The notes beneath the pieces are model-generated. The model saw nothing but the letters and a program-made list of their open reading frames with translations. It made no database searches and was not told where the DNA came from. From positions 178,210 to 242,209 of the forward strand of contig JAILLF010000037.1 in assembly GCA_024693365.1 (NCBI GenBank): a DNA stretch of 64,000 nucleotides. Direction: 5' to 3'. The position numbers and the translations under genes were made by a program. The stretch comes from Acetatifactor sp. Lineage in GTDB: Bacteria > Bacillota > Clostridia > Lachnospirales > Lachnospiraceae. Shown piece after piece: positions 1-9,132 of this stretch (positions are counted from its first letter, which is position 1; each line of letters opens with the position of its first letter).

Positions 1-2
1 AC

Positions 3-443
3 GAGGAGTGTAAGAGAGCGTGCCGCATGGCCTGCGCGGATGAATTCATCGAGAGAATGCCTCAGAAGTATGAGACCATCATCGAGCAGGGCGGCGCGAA
101 CGTATCCGGCGGACAGAAGCAGAGGCTTTGTATCGCAAGGGCGCTGTTAAAGAAGCCGAAGATTTTGATCCTGGATGACAGCACCAGCGCGTGCGATACG
201 GCAACGGATGCAAAGATCAGAAAGGCATTTGCGGAGGAAATCCCGAATACCACGAAGCTGATCATTGCCCAGAGAATTGCCAGCGTGGAGCATGCTGACC
301 GCATCATCGTCATGAATGACGGTAAGGTGGATGGCATTGGCACCCATGAGGAATTGCTTGCAAATAACGCAATCTACCGCGAGGTCTACGAAGCACAGAC
401 AGGCGGTAACAGAGACTTTGATGAGAATGGAGGTGAGCACTAA
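3..443 (+). CDS. ABC exporter half-transporter A, C-terminal part (cut by window start)
   Basis: The reading frame is open from the first bases, so the gene begins outside the window and only the last 146 residues are visible. They form the end of a nucleotide-binding domain: signature VSGGQ, Walker B ILILDD and the closing region. Two catalytic positions are altered. The residue after the Walker B aspartate is Asp rather than Glu, and the H-loop reads IIAQR, with Gln where His is usual. Such changes are known from the degenerate half of heterodimeric exporters (BmrCD, LmrCD, TM287/288 type). The stop TAA overlaps the start of the next ABC gene by one base, so the two are translationally coupled and very likely form one heterodimer in the membrane. 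The substrate cannot be inferred. Confidence 0.93.
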   Translation, partial: EECKRACRMACADEFIERMPQKYETIIEQGGANVSGGQKQRLCIARALLKKPKILILDDSTSACDTATDAKIRKAFAEEIPNTTKLIIAQRIASVEHADRIIVMNDGKVDGIGTHEELLANNAIYREVYEAQTGGNRDFDENGGEH

Positions 444-2431
444 TGGCAGTTAAGAGACCGGAACCTATGATGAAAATGGGCGGCGGCCGCGGCCCGGGAA
501 GCAGACCCCCCAGAGGCGTAAAGGGAGCCAAGGTAGAGAATGCCGGAAAGATCTTTAAGCGATTAGTGGCTTACGTAGGAAAGTATTACTGGTTCCATTG
601 GATCGTGGTGGCTGTCTGCATTGTGGGAAGCGTATTGGCGAACCTGCAGGGTACCATGTTTACGCAAAGCTTGATTGACGATCACATTAAACCCTTATAT
701 GCGGCGGCTCAAAATGGCGCCGATCCGGATTATGCGGGACTGCTTCACGCGATGATGCGCGTCGTGATCTTTTACGCACTCGGCATCGCATGTACCTACA
801 CCCAGGCGCGCGTTCTTTTGGTCGTGACCCAGGGTACCATGAAACGTCTTCGTAACGAAATGTTTGAGCACATGGAAAAGCTCCCCATCAAGTATTTTGA
901 CACGCACGCTCATGGAGACGTGATGTCACTTTACACCAACGACGTGGACACCATGCGCCAGATGATCAGCCAGAGTATGCCGCAGATGTTCAACTCGATC
1001 ATCACCGTGGTCGGCACCTTTATCGCCATGATCGCGCTGAGCGTTCCCCTGACGGGACTCACCATTTTGATGGTGCTCGTAATGCTCTTTACCTCTGGTA
1101 AGATTGCAGGACTTTCCGGCAAGAATTTCATTGCGCAGCAAAGAAATCTCGGCATCGTGAATGGTTACATCGAAGAGATGATGAGCGGCCAGAAGGTAAT
1201 CAAGGTTTTCTGTCACGAAGATCGTGCCCTTCAGGATTTCAAGGAACTGAACAATGACCTCTTCGACAGTGCCTACAAGGCAAACAAGTTTGCGAACATC
1301 ATGATGCCCATCAACGCACAGCTCGGTACCGTTTCCTACGTGCTCTGTGCCTGCGTCGGCGGCGTCCTGGCGATCAGTGTCGGTGAAACAGGATTCTTTG
1401 GTCTGTCCGTCGGCAGTCTGGTGGCTTTCCTGACGTTGAACAGAAGCTTTAACATGCCCATCAATCAGGTGAGCATGCAGATGAACTCCATCGTTATGGC
1501 AATGGCCGGAGCGAAGAGAGTATTTGACCTGCTGGATGAAAAGCCTGAAGTTGACGAGGGTTACGTAACGCTTGTCAGCGTTAAGAAGACGAATACGGAT
1601 CAGATCGCAGAGGTCTTGGAAGAGACCAACGAGCGTACCGGACTTTGGGCATGGAAGCATACGCATCAGGCAGACGGAAGCGTTACCTACGTGCCGCTTC
1701 AGGGTGAGGTGGTATTTGACGGCGTGGACTTTGGCTACAACGATGACAAGATGGTTTTGCATGACATTAAGCTCTTTGCAAAGCCCGGACAGAAAATCGC
1801 GTTTGTAGGTTCCACCGGCGCCGGCAAGACGACCATCATGAATCTGATCAACCGTTTTTATGACATTCAGGACGGTAAGATCCGCTACGACGGCATCAAC
1901 GTCAACAAGATCAAGAAGGCGGATCTCAGAAGGTCGCTGGGCATCGTTTTGCAGGAGACGAACCTGTTCACCGCAAGCGTTAAGGAAAACATCCGTTTCG
2001 GCAAGCTGGATGCGACGGACGAGGAAGTCATTGCGGCTGCGAGGCTGGCAAATGCGGATACGTTTATCAGACAGTTGCCTGACGGTTACGACACCGTGTT
2101 GACCGGCAACGGCGCAAACTTAAGCCAAGGCCAGAGGCAGCTCCTTGCGATCGCCCGCGCGGCGATTGCGGATCCGCCGGTACTGATCCTGGATGAGGCA
2201 ACCTCCTCCATCGATACCAGAACGGAGAGGATCGTGCAGGACGGCATGGATAAGCTGATGCATGGCAGAACAACGTTTGTCATCGCACACAGACTCTCGA
2301 CGATCCAGAACAGCGACTGCATCATGGTTATGGAGCAGGGACGCATCATCGAAAGAGGCAATCACGAGGAGCTGCTTGCGGAAAAAGGCAAGTATTATCA
2401 GCTGTATACCGGAAAAACGGTTTCGGCATAA
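443..2431 (+). CDS. ABC exporter half-transporter B (permease fused to ATPase)
   Basis: 662 residues. The N-terminus is a Gly/Arg-rich cytoplasmic tail, followed by a six-helix type-1 exporter membrane domain (about residues 50-345) and an ATPase domain (about 420-655). Catalytic elements are complete: Walker A GSTGAGKT (456-463), Walker B ending in Asp-Glu with E585, and switch His616 in IAHRLSTI. The signature is LSQGQ (560-564) instead of LSGGQ. Together with the upstream partner, which has the canonical signature but degenerate Walker B and switch, this gives one competent and one degenerate ATP site. A stretch of about 35 residues before the ATPase domain (near 385-420) is longer than in most homologues. 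The product should work as a heterodimeric multidrug, lipid or peptide exporter. A terminator follows directly. Confidence 0.95.
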   Translation: MAVKRPEPMMKMGGGRGPGSRPPRGVKGAKVENAGKIFKRLVAYVGKYYWFHWIVVAVCIVGSVLANLQGTMFTQSLIDDHIKPLYAAAQNGADPDYAGLLHAMMRVVIFYALGIACTYTQARVLLVVTQGTMKRLRNEMFEHMEKLPIKYFDTHAHGDVMSLYTNDVDTMRQMISQSMPQMFNSIITVVGTFIAMIALSVPLTGLTILMVLVMLFTSGKIAGLSGKNFIAQQRNLGIVNGYIEEMMSGQKVIKVFCHEDRALQDFKELNNDLFDSAYKANKFANIMMPINAQLGTVSYVLCACVGGVLAISVGETGFFGLSVGSLVAFLTLNRSFNMPINQVSMQMNSIVMAMAGAKRVFDLLDEKPEVDEGYVTLVSVKKTNTDQIAEVLEETNERTGLWAWKHTHQADGSVTYVPLQGEVVFDGVDFGYNDDKMVLHDIKLFAKPGQKIAFVGSTGAGKTTIMNLINRFYDIQDGKIRYDGINVNKIKKADLRRSLGIVLQETNLFTASVKENIRFGKLDATDEEVIAAARLANADTFIRQLPDGYDTVLTGNGANLSQGQRQLLAIARAAIADPPVLILDEATSSIDTRTERIVQDGMDKLMHGRTTFVIAHRLSTIQNSDCIMVMEQGRIIERGNHEELLAEKGKYYQLYTGKTVSA

Positions 2432-2442
2432 GCGTGTATCTT

Positions 2443-2475
2443 AAGGACTGTGATAATCATTCACAGTCCTTTTTT
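2443..2475 (+). terminator. Rho-independent terminator of the ABC exporter operon
   Basis: An 11-bp stem (AAGGACTGTGA / TCACAGTCCTT) with a short loop is followed by a T-run. It lies 12 bases after the stop codon. Confidence 0.93.
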
Positions 2476-2608
2476 GAGAAAACAAATTCTCCCCGACTGT
2501 TGTTTGTCAAAAAAATTTGTCGTTCATCCAAAAGTGATGGCGTAAGGAAAAATTGCGTGCTAGTATTATTTTGAAACATACGTTACCAGTTAAAAAGGAG
2601 GAAAATAG

Positions 2609-5600
2609 ATGCGTGGCAAAGTACCGAAACTAATTTTATGTATTTTGTGTATTATCTTAACGGGCGTGTTTGGGGGATCGCAAGTGAAAGCGGCCCTTAT
2701 GCCCGGCATTGGGGAAACAACGGAGAAAATCTTTACGGATCCCAATGGAAATCAAGTTGTTTTTCGATTGCAGGATAGCTGGAGCGGGGGATACAACGTC
2801 GCGGTCACGGTGGAAAACCATGGAGAAATCGCGATGGATAATTGGGCGATTTCCGTGGTGAGCGCAGAAAACGTAAGTAACGTATGGAATGCCTGCATTA
2901 AAGAACGTGAGGGCAACCAATATCTTATTTCTGGAGCTGATTACAATCGGAACGTCCAGGCAGGGCAGTCGGTGGAATTTGGATATGCCGTGTCGGGAGA
3001 TTTTGTTGCTCTTCCGGACGAGTGTTCATTTTTGGGAACCGGAGAGGAAACAGTTGATGAAGTAGCGGTTGTATATACGCTTTATTCGGATTGGGGCAGC
3101 GGGTTTAATGCTGCAATGGAAGTAAAAAATAACTCAGGCTCGGTTATTTCGGATTGGACGTTGGAATTTGATTTTTCCAGAACCATTACTTCCGTTAGCA
3201 ATGCCGTAATTGAAAAGCATGAAGGAAATCATTACGTTATACGGAATGCAGGATATAATGCTTTGTTTGAAGAGGGCCAGGTTTTGAATATTGGCATCAA
3301 TGGATCTGGCGGAGCGTCTTCGGACGAACCTGCGAATTTTGTACTGTCGCGCAGCACAATCGTAAAGCAGCCGATCGAAGAGATATCGAATGTTGCCGTG
3401 GTGGAAGAAGCGTTGGCGAACCTCCAAATAGGTTTTCAGGGAAAGGATTCCGCGCAATCCGTAACACAAAACGTTCTTCTTCCCGCAACGCCTCAATTTA
3501 CAAGCGGGCAATATGACAATGTTGCCATTCGCTGGTCAAGTTCAAATGAAGAGTTGATTTCTGCCAGTGGAACAGTGAATCGACCATACGAGGAATCGGA
3601 ATGGGTTACTCTTACGGTAACGATTTCCCTGGAAGAGGCATCTGTCAGTAAAGAGTATCAGCTGAAAGTTGTCAAGAGTCTATATGATGATTACAGCACG
3701 GATTATATAGAGGATTATGATTGTTACGAGTATTTGTATGAGTTTAATGATTGGGAGATCGAGGGTAGTTTTCAGATATACGAAAATGACGAAGGATATA
3801 TGGATTATCTGATTGGTTCTTATACCGACATGATTCTTGAGTCGCCGGATGAAGTATTGCTTTCGTTATATCATTTGAAGACACTGATGGGCATCAGTGA
3901 TCCGGCAACAGAGTTGGAGTATGTTGGAACCGTCAGCGATGGGGAAATTATCCGGCATGAATTTAGACAGGTTTATCAAGGCGCGATTGTTCAAGGCGGT
4001 GGCATTTACGTTGTAACCGACATGCAAGGCATCACGCGGTTGGTTAACAGTAGCTTTGTCCAAAATCTCAGTCTCGACGTGAATCCAACCATCACTTCCG
4101 AAGATGCCGGAAGCGTTGTCAACGCGGGTTATTCGGACGTAAAGCCCGAAGGACTGTATGTTTATCTGCAAGGCGGAAATCCGGTACTGGCGTGGAGATT
4201 TTGTGGACAAAACGCGGCTTCGCGGAGCTGCGTCATCTACGTCAGTGCCAATGACGGAAGAATCCTAAATGACGCAAGCAACGTACAGGAGTACAGAGTT
4301 GACGGCGAAGAGGAGATGGAGGGCTACTATCTGGACTACCGTCAGAATGAATATGACGAGTACGTGTATTATCTTCAGGATTCAATCCGCAACGTCACTG
4401 CGTATCATTGGCAGAATTCCAATGATTACCTGGAAATGCCCGTAAGCTGGCCGGAGAATGGCTCATGGGATGAATTCAACATGGCGAACTATTCTGAGGA
4501 ATACAGAAACGTTATTGATGCTTACGATTATTTTTATGACACTTTTTCCAGACGTGGCATGGATGGCAAAAACTGTCCCGTTTATTTGTTTGTCGGGTTG
4601 TTGGATGACAATGCATATCATGACTTAAACAGCAGTAACGTTCACTGTATTGAGATTGGTAATTCTTATTGGGATTCCATGGAAACCATGATACACGAGT
4701 TCACGCACGGAATTGTATGGGAAGAAACACAGTTGCATAACAGGAGCGTTTTATATGCTGCAGCCATTAATGAAGCCTATGCTGACATTTTTGGCGAGCT
4801 TTATGATGGAAGCCCAAACTGGAGTAATCCGACGCGCGATTTTACAACTTTGCCTACTGACGTTACGGAGTGTCATGAACTTGGCAGAATTGTTGTCTAT
4901 GCAGCGTATTACATGCACTCTCACGGACTGCCCGTGAATAGAATGGAAAAACTTTGGTACAGAAGTCTGTGCCTTGGATATGCTGAAAACCAGAATTCCT
5001 TTGCAAACGTAAGAAAGAACGTCCTTGGGGCGGCCACTTTGCTTGGATTTTCTTCGGAGGAATGTGGCATTATCATAGAAGCATTTAATACTGCCGGAAT
5101 TAGCGGAAGCGGAACTGGTACAACCGGAACAAATACGCTCTCGGGAATGGTTGTGGTTGCTGATTTGGACAACGTATTATATAATAATTCTAAATTAGAG
5201 GGCGTGGCGGCTACTTTGAAAAAGGGCACGGTAGGAACGGTTGTTGCGGAAGCAGTCACGGACGTCGATGGCACTTTTACCATGATCGGCTTATTGCCTG
5301 GAACCTATACGCTCACCTTAACCAAAAACGGTTATCTCTCCGTGGACGTGCATGTCAAGATACAAGGAGTCAATGGCGCACATTTTATTCAGACGGTAGA
5401 GATGATTTCCAATTCCTATCTTGGAGACGGAACGGCAAGCGGAGTGATTTCTGACGCTGCTACGGGAACCGGCGTGGCGGGACTGACGCTGATTGTCAGA
5501 AAGGGAATGAGCGGAACGACGCCTTCCTTTACGACGGTTGCAACGGCAGAAACGACGGCAGGCGGAGTTTATACCTTAGAGGGGCTGCCTGCAGGAAATT

Positions 5601-6166
5601 ATTGCGTGGAGATCAAAGATAACAGGGCTGGCATGCCTACGTCTAACAGATACGTATCCAACAGTTTTAACGTTAAAGTTTTAGGTGGAAAAACCATCGG
5701 AAATCAGAATGCCACGGTTTCTACCAGGATGATGATGGGACAACTTAGAATCGTTTTGGAGTGGGGAGAAAAGCCCAGAGACATGGATTCACATTTTTAT
5801 GTTCCAATGCCTACTGGTGGCTGGTATGAGGTCTACTTTGGAAACAAGAGATATGAAGACTCTGACAGGACGCTGATCGCCATGTTGGACGTGGATGATA
5901 CCACTTCTTATGGACCAGAGACGACGACTCTATACGTTCCGTCCAATGGTGATTTCTATTTTTCGGTTTACAACTGGTCGGGGGAGACAGGCATAAACAA
6001 TTCTAATGCTACGGTAAAGGTTTATGCGGAAGCCAAAAACGTTCCGGCATACGTCTTCTCAATACCGACGAATGCAACGGATTACAGGTGGTGGAGAGTG
6101 TTTAAGTATGACGGCTCAAGCAGAAAGGTATTACCAATCAATGAATTTGCGGAATCGGGAAAATAA
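2609..6166 (+). CDS. Large secreted M4 (thermolysin-like) zinc metallopeptidase with accessory beta domains
   Basis: 1185 residues with a signal peptide (charge, then a hydrophobic stretch, likely cut near residue 28). Two related CBM-like beta repeats follow (about 35-135 and 150-240, each with a W-S/G-S-G-F/Y-N-A/V motif). Next come an atrophied bacterial Ig-like domain (about 265-355) and a propeptide-like FTP/PepSY region. The catalytic core carries HEFTHG (696-701) and the downstream zinc-ligand motif NEAYAD (Glu722), matching HExxH and NEA..D of family M4. Two carboxypeptidase-regulatory-like beta domains (about 855-1040) and a terminal domain with a P-R-D-M-D-S-H motif close the protein. 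Start ATG 2609 follows AAAAAGGAGG. It is probably an exported, self-processed protease acting on wall-associated or dietary protein or glycoprotein. The lipoprotein gene overlaps its 3' end. Confidence 0.9.
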   Translation: MRGKVPKLILCILCIILTGVFGGSQVKAALMPGIGETTEKIFTDPNGNQVVFRLQDSWSGGYNVAVTVENHGEIAMDNWAISVVSAENVSNVWNACIKEREGNQYLISGADYNRNVQAGQSVEFGYAVSGDFVALPDECSFLGTGEETVDEVAVVYTLYSDWGSGFNAAMEVKNNSGSVISDWTLEFDFSRTITSVSNAVIEKHEGNHYVIRNAGYNALFEEGQVLNIGINGSGGASSDEPANFVLSRSTIVKQPIEEISNVAVVEEALANLQIGFQGKDSAQSVTQNVLLPATPQFTSGQYDNVAIRWSSSNEELISASGTVNRPYEESEWVTLTVTISLEEASVSKEYQLKVVKSLYDDYSTDYIEDYDCYEYLYEFNDWEIEGSFQIYENDEGYMDYLIGSYTDMILESPDEVLLSLYHLKTLMGISDPATELEYVGTVSDGEIIRHEFRQVYQGAIVQGGGIYVVTDMQGITRLVNSSFVQNLSLDVNPTITSEDAGSVVNAGYSDVKPEGLYVYLQGGNPVLAWRFCGQNAASRSCVIYVSANDGRILNDASNVQEYRVDGEEEMEGYYLDYRQNEYDEYVYYLQDSIRNVTAYHWQNSNDYLEMPVSWPENGSWDEFNMANYSEEYRNVIDAYDYFYDTFSRRGMDGKNCPVYLFVGLLDDNAYHDLNSSNVHCIEIGNSYWDSMETMIHEFTHGIVWEETQLHNRSVLYAAAINEAYADIFGELYDGSPNWSNPTRDFTTLPTDVTECHELGRIVVYAAYYMHSHGLPVNRMEKLWYRSLCLGYAENQNSFANVRKNVLGAATLLGFSSEECGIIIEAFNTAGISGSGTGTTGTNTLSGMVVVADLDNVLYNNSKLEGVAATLKKGTVGTVVAEAVTDVDGTFTMIGLLPGTYTLTLTKNGYLSVDVHVKIQGVNGAHFIQTVEMISNSYLGDGTASGVISDAATGTGVAGLTLIVRKGMSGTTPSFTTVATAETTAGGVYTLEGLPAGNYCVEIKDNRAGMPTSNRYVSNSFNVKVLGGKTIGNQNATVSTRMMMGQLRIVLEWGEKPRDMDSHFYVPMPTGGWYEVYFGNKRYEDSDRTLIAMLDVDDTTSYGPETTTLYVPSNGDFYFSVYNWSGETGINNSNATVKVYAEAKNVPAYVFSIPTNATDYRWWRVFKYDGSSRKVLPINEFAESGK

Positions 6167-6875
6167 AATAAGTAGGGGCTGGAAGGTCTTGATACTGGCG
6201 TTTGCGCTTACGTGCTTGCTGTCGGGATGCAATCATGCCAATAAAAACGGGGTATATGCGTCATGCGTTGGTCAGGCAGAGAGCGCATTAGAGACATTAT
6301 ATGGTGCATCCCCGGTCAGTGATCAGGATTATGCGAAGCTGACGGAGGCTGGACAGATTCTGCCGGGACAATTTATGCCAAGGGAAGATGGCGGAAGCTA
6401 TGTCGAGTACAAAGCCGTGGAAACGGAAAAAATCGGAAAGAAGTATGGCGGAGAGCTGAAGGATGCGTTTCATTATCTTCATCAGACAAAGAACGAAGAG
6501 CTGAGCATTACGATTCTTGAGTATGCAGACGAGGAAGCGGCAAAGACGTATGAAAAAAAAGAGAGCGACGTCTTTGCAAAGACTGCGCGAAGATTTCGTA
6601 CGGATTCGGAGAATGCCAATCTGGAGTTTGGGTTTGAAGAAGATGATAATGGTTTCTTTTATGCTTATCAGCCGATGGATTCCCAGATCCTTTCCGTCCA
6701 TGGCTGCAAGCTGTCAGGTAGCGTTTTAACCATCCTTAGTTTTCAAGGGGATGCAAGGGAAGCCGGGGAGCGGTTGGACGCTTTGCTTCAAAAGATTGGC
6801 TGGGGAGCGCTTCAAAGCCATGAAATGCAAAAAGGAACAGAGGACAAACAATCCCGAAGCTTTCAAAGTAATTGA
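6141..6875 (+). CDS. Lipoprotein of unknown function
   Basis: 244 residues. I chose ATG 6141 because it puts a compact lipoprotein signal peptide at the N-terminus: a few charged residues, a hydrophobic stretch and lipobox LLSGC, with Cys30 as the lipidation site. An AGAAAGG ribosome site lies about 12 bases upstream, inside the preceding gene. The frame is open further upstream (to 6024), but that would bury the signal peptide. The gene overlaps the 3' end of the M4 peptidase gene by 26 bases, so they are probably co-transcribed. The mature part is charged and mixed alpha/beta, with no motif I recognise. A role with the peptidase at the cell surface is inference from position only. A terminator follows. 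Confidence 0.8.
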   Translation: MNLRNRENKISRGWKVLILAFALTCLLSGCNHANKNGVYASCVGQAESALETLYGASPVSDQDYAKLTEAGQILPGQFMPREDGGSYVEYKAVETEKIGKKYGGELKDAFHYLHQTKNEELSITILEYADEEAAKTYEKKESDVFAKTARRFRTDSENANLEFGFEEDDNGFFYAYQPMDSQILSVHGCKLSGSVLTILSFQGDAREAGERLDALLQKIGWGALQSHEMQKGTEDKQSRSFQSN

Positions 6876-6888
6876 ATCACTTGAGTTT

Positions 6889-6926
6889 TTGGCCGCTTTG
6901 GTTCTTGGAAATCAAAGCGGCCTTTT
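6889..6926 (+). terminator. Terminator after the peptidase/lipoprotein pair
   Basis: A 10-bp G+C-rich stem GGCCGCTTTG / CAAAGCGGCC is followed by TTTTG. Confidence 0.9.
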
Positions 6927-7028
6927 GATTTCTGTTTACGTTTATGCGGTTTCGAGGTAAAATAAGATCATGAGCAGGGCATTGTGAGAGTTCTGCGAAG
7001 AAAGAATCAGGGAAAGCGAGGAAGGGTG

Positions 7029-8276
7029 ATGGAGAAAATATCACCGACGGAGCGCTTTTTGCGCTATGTGAAGATTAACACGCAGTCAGACGAAAATTCG
7101 GCGACAAGCCCCAGTACGGCGAAGCAGCATGACTTAGCGAAGGTGTTGACAGCGGAACTCAAGGAGATGGGAGCAAAGGAGATCACGTATGATAAGAAGC
7201 ACTGCTACGTGTATGCAACCATTCCTGCAACGCCCGGGTATGAGAAGGCACCGACGCTTGGATTGATCGCCCATATGGATACGTCCCCGGCCGTGACGGG
7301 AGCGGGCGTGAAGCCCAGACTGATCAGGAAATATGACGGAAAGGACATTGTGCTGAATAAGAAAAAGCAAATTGTCATGAAAGTGGAGGAATTCCCGGAG
7401 CTGGCGGAGTTAAAAGGGGAGTCTCTGATCGTAACGGACGGCACGACGCTCCTTGGGGCGGATGATAAGGCGGGCGTGGCTGAAATTATGACCATGGCGG
7501 CGTTCTTGATCAAATATCCGGAGATCGGGCACGGAAAGATCCGGATCGGATTTACCCCGGATGAAGAGATTGGAAGAGGTCCGGATTACTTTGACGTAAA
7601 GCTTTTTGGCGCGGATTACGCTTATACCGTGGACGGAGGCGCCTTGGGAGAGCTGGAGTATGAGAATTTTAACGCGGCGGGGGCGAAACTCATTGTAAAC
7701 GGCAGAAATACCCATCCGGGAAGCGCTAAGGGGAAGATGATCAATTCCATTTTGATCGCCCAGGAATTTCAGGGCATGCTTCCGGTCTTTGAGAATCCAA
7801 TCTATACGGAGGGGTACGAAGGCTTTTATCATTTGGACGGGATAAGCGGCAACGTGGAGCATACGATCTGTGAGTATATCATCCGCGATCATGACAGAAA
7901 GCTTTTTGAAAAAAAGAAGCAGTTCTTTGCGGAATGCGCGGAGTTCCTGAATAAAAAATACGGAGAGGACGTTGTCGTCACGGAGATCAAGGATTCGTAT
8001 TATAACATGCGGGAGGTCATAGAACCCAATTTGCATCTTGTGGAAACGGCAAAGACCTCAATGGAAGAGCTTGGGATTGTTCCTAAGGTCGTGCCGATCC
8101 GCGGCGGCACGGATGGCGCGAGGCTGTCTTTCCTTGGACTTCCCTGTCCGAATCTTTGTACGGGCGGCGCAAACTATCACAGCAGGTTTGAGTACGTGCA
8201 CGTGCAGGGCATGGAAAAAACGGCGGAACTTTTGGTAAGGATTGTGGAAGCTTACGCAAAACGGGAGAAAACTTGA
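7029..8276 (+). CDS. pepT: Peptidase T (tripeptide aminopeptidase)
   Basis: 415 residues, the usual length for PepT, a cytoplasmic di-zinc M20 aminopeptidase that removes the N-terminal residue of tripeptides. Visible motifs in order are [10 protein letters not shown] (zinc ligand His82, Asp84), [10 protein letters not shown] (bridging Asp), PDEEIGRG (catalytic Glu), [12 protein letters not shown] in the lid domain and [17 protein letters not shown] near the C-terminus. The start at ATG 7029 is preceded by GAGGAAGGGTG. An in-frame upstream extension to 6984 lacks family similarity. The gene stands alone between two hairpins. Confidence 0.95.
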   Translation: MEKISPTERFLRYVKINTQSDENSATSPSTAKQHDLAKVLTAELKEMGAKEITYDKKHCYVYATIPATPGYEKAPTLGLIAHMDTSPAVTGAGVKPRLIRKYDGKDIVLNKKKQIVMKVEEFPELAELKGESLIVTDGTTLLGADDKAGVAEIMTMAAFLIKYPEIGHGKIRIGFTPDEEIGRGPDYFDVKLFGADYAYTVDGGALGELEYENFNAAGAKLIVNGRNTHPGSAKGKMINSILIAQEFQGMLPVFENPIYTEGYEGFYHLDGISGNVEHTICEYIIRDHDRKLFEKKKQFFAECAEFLNKKYGEDVVVTEIKDSYYNMREVIEPNLHLVETAKTSMEELGIVPKVVPIRGGTDGARLSFLGLPCPNLCTGGANYHSRFEYVHVQGMEKTAELLVRIVEAYAKREKT

Positions 8277-8291
8277 AATATGACTACGTGC

Positions 8292-8320
8292 TTGTTATTT
8301 GAATAAAGACGTGTTAAAAT
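8292..8320 (+). promoter_or_regulatory. Probable sigma-A promoter of the aquaporin gene
   Basis: -35 TTGTTA, a 17-bp spacer, and -10 TAAAAT. The transcription start would fall into the following hairpin. Confidence 0.5.
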
Positions 8321-8357
8321 GATCATGGATTCTTGCATGGAATTCATGATCATTTTT
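8318..8357 (+). terminator. Hairpin with T-run between pepT and the aquaporin gene
   Basis: A perfect 10-bp stem AATGATCATG / CATGATCATT is followed by TTT. It can end pepT transcription. Because it overlaps the -10 of the proposed aquaporin promoter, it could also attenuate the aquaporin transcript. Confidence 0.65.
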
Positions 8358-8397
8358 ACGTGCCGGAGTGGCGGCGGAAAGGAAGGTAAGTGAAGTT

Positions 8398-9090
8398 ATG
8401 AAAAAATTGGTGGCAGAATTTATCGGTACTTGCGTCCTTGTGGTCTGTGGTTGTGGAACGGCGATGCTGGTCGGGTGTGATGCGGCAAACGGCGGCGGAT
8501 ATATCCTGACGGCGCTGGCATTTGGCCTTACCATCGTGGCAATGGCTTACAGCATTGGCAATATTTCCGGATGCCATATTAATCCCGCGGTTTCTCTTGG
8601 CGTATTGATGACGGGCGGCATGAAGGTAAATGAATTTGTTCAGTACGTGATCGCACAGTGCTTAGGAGCATTGGCGGGCAGCGGAATCCTTGCAGCAATC
8701 TTTGGTCTTGGCAACGTAACCGATGCAACCGGCGGATTTGGTTCCAATGGTCTTGGCGGCGTGAACGGAAGTATCGTAGCAGGTCTTTTGGTTGAGGTTG
8801 TGCTGACCTTTATCTTTGTAATCGCAATCCTTGGCGTTACCTCGAAGAAGGCAAATCACGGTTCCTTTGCAGGTCTGGTGATCGGTCTGTCTTTGGTGCT
8901 GGTACACATTCTTGGCATTGGCCTGACCGGTACGTCCGTAAATCCTGCGAGAAGCCTTGGACCGGCCATCGTGGCTGCAATTACAGGCAATACGGCACCC
9001 ATAGCATGCGTTTGGGTATTTATCGTGGGACCTCTTGCAGGTGCGGCTCTTGCGGCAATAACTTATAAGTTCCTTGCATCAGAAAAATAA
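8398..9090 (+). CDS. aqpZ: Aquaporin (MIP family, AqpZ-like water channel)
   Basis: 230 residues with six predicted membrane helices and the two half-helix NPA motifs, HINPAVSLG and SVNPARSLGPA. The segment VHILGIGLTGTSVNPARS keeps the His and Arg that line the narrow selectivity filter of AqpZ-type water channels, which favours water over glycerol. No glycerol-metabolism gene is adjacent, in agreement. The start was set at ATG 8398 (MKKLVAEF), which matches the usual N-terminus. The in-frame extension to 8368 contains only the leader. GlpF-like transport cannot be excluded from sequence alone. Confidence 0.9.
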   Translation: MKKLVAEFIGTCVLVVCGCGTAMLVGCDAANGGGYILTALAFGLTIVAMAYSIGNISGCHINPAVSLGVLMTGGMKVNEFVQYVIAQCLGALAGSGILAAIFGLGNVTDATGGFGSNGLGGVNGSIVAGLLVEVVLTFIFVIAILGVTSKKANHGSFAGLVIGLSLVLVHILGIGLTGTSVNPARSLGPAIVAAITGNTAPIACVWVFIVGPLAGAALAAITYKFLASEK

Positions 9091-9132
9091 AGCGTTATTA
9101 AAATTTTTATATATGACGGAGGGAATAGACAA

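Noticed and set aside
926..1762. 278-residue minus-strand frame
   Set aside because: Mirror of the ABC exporter permease domain; no independent support.
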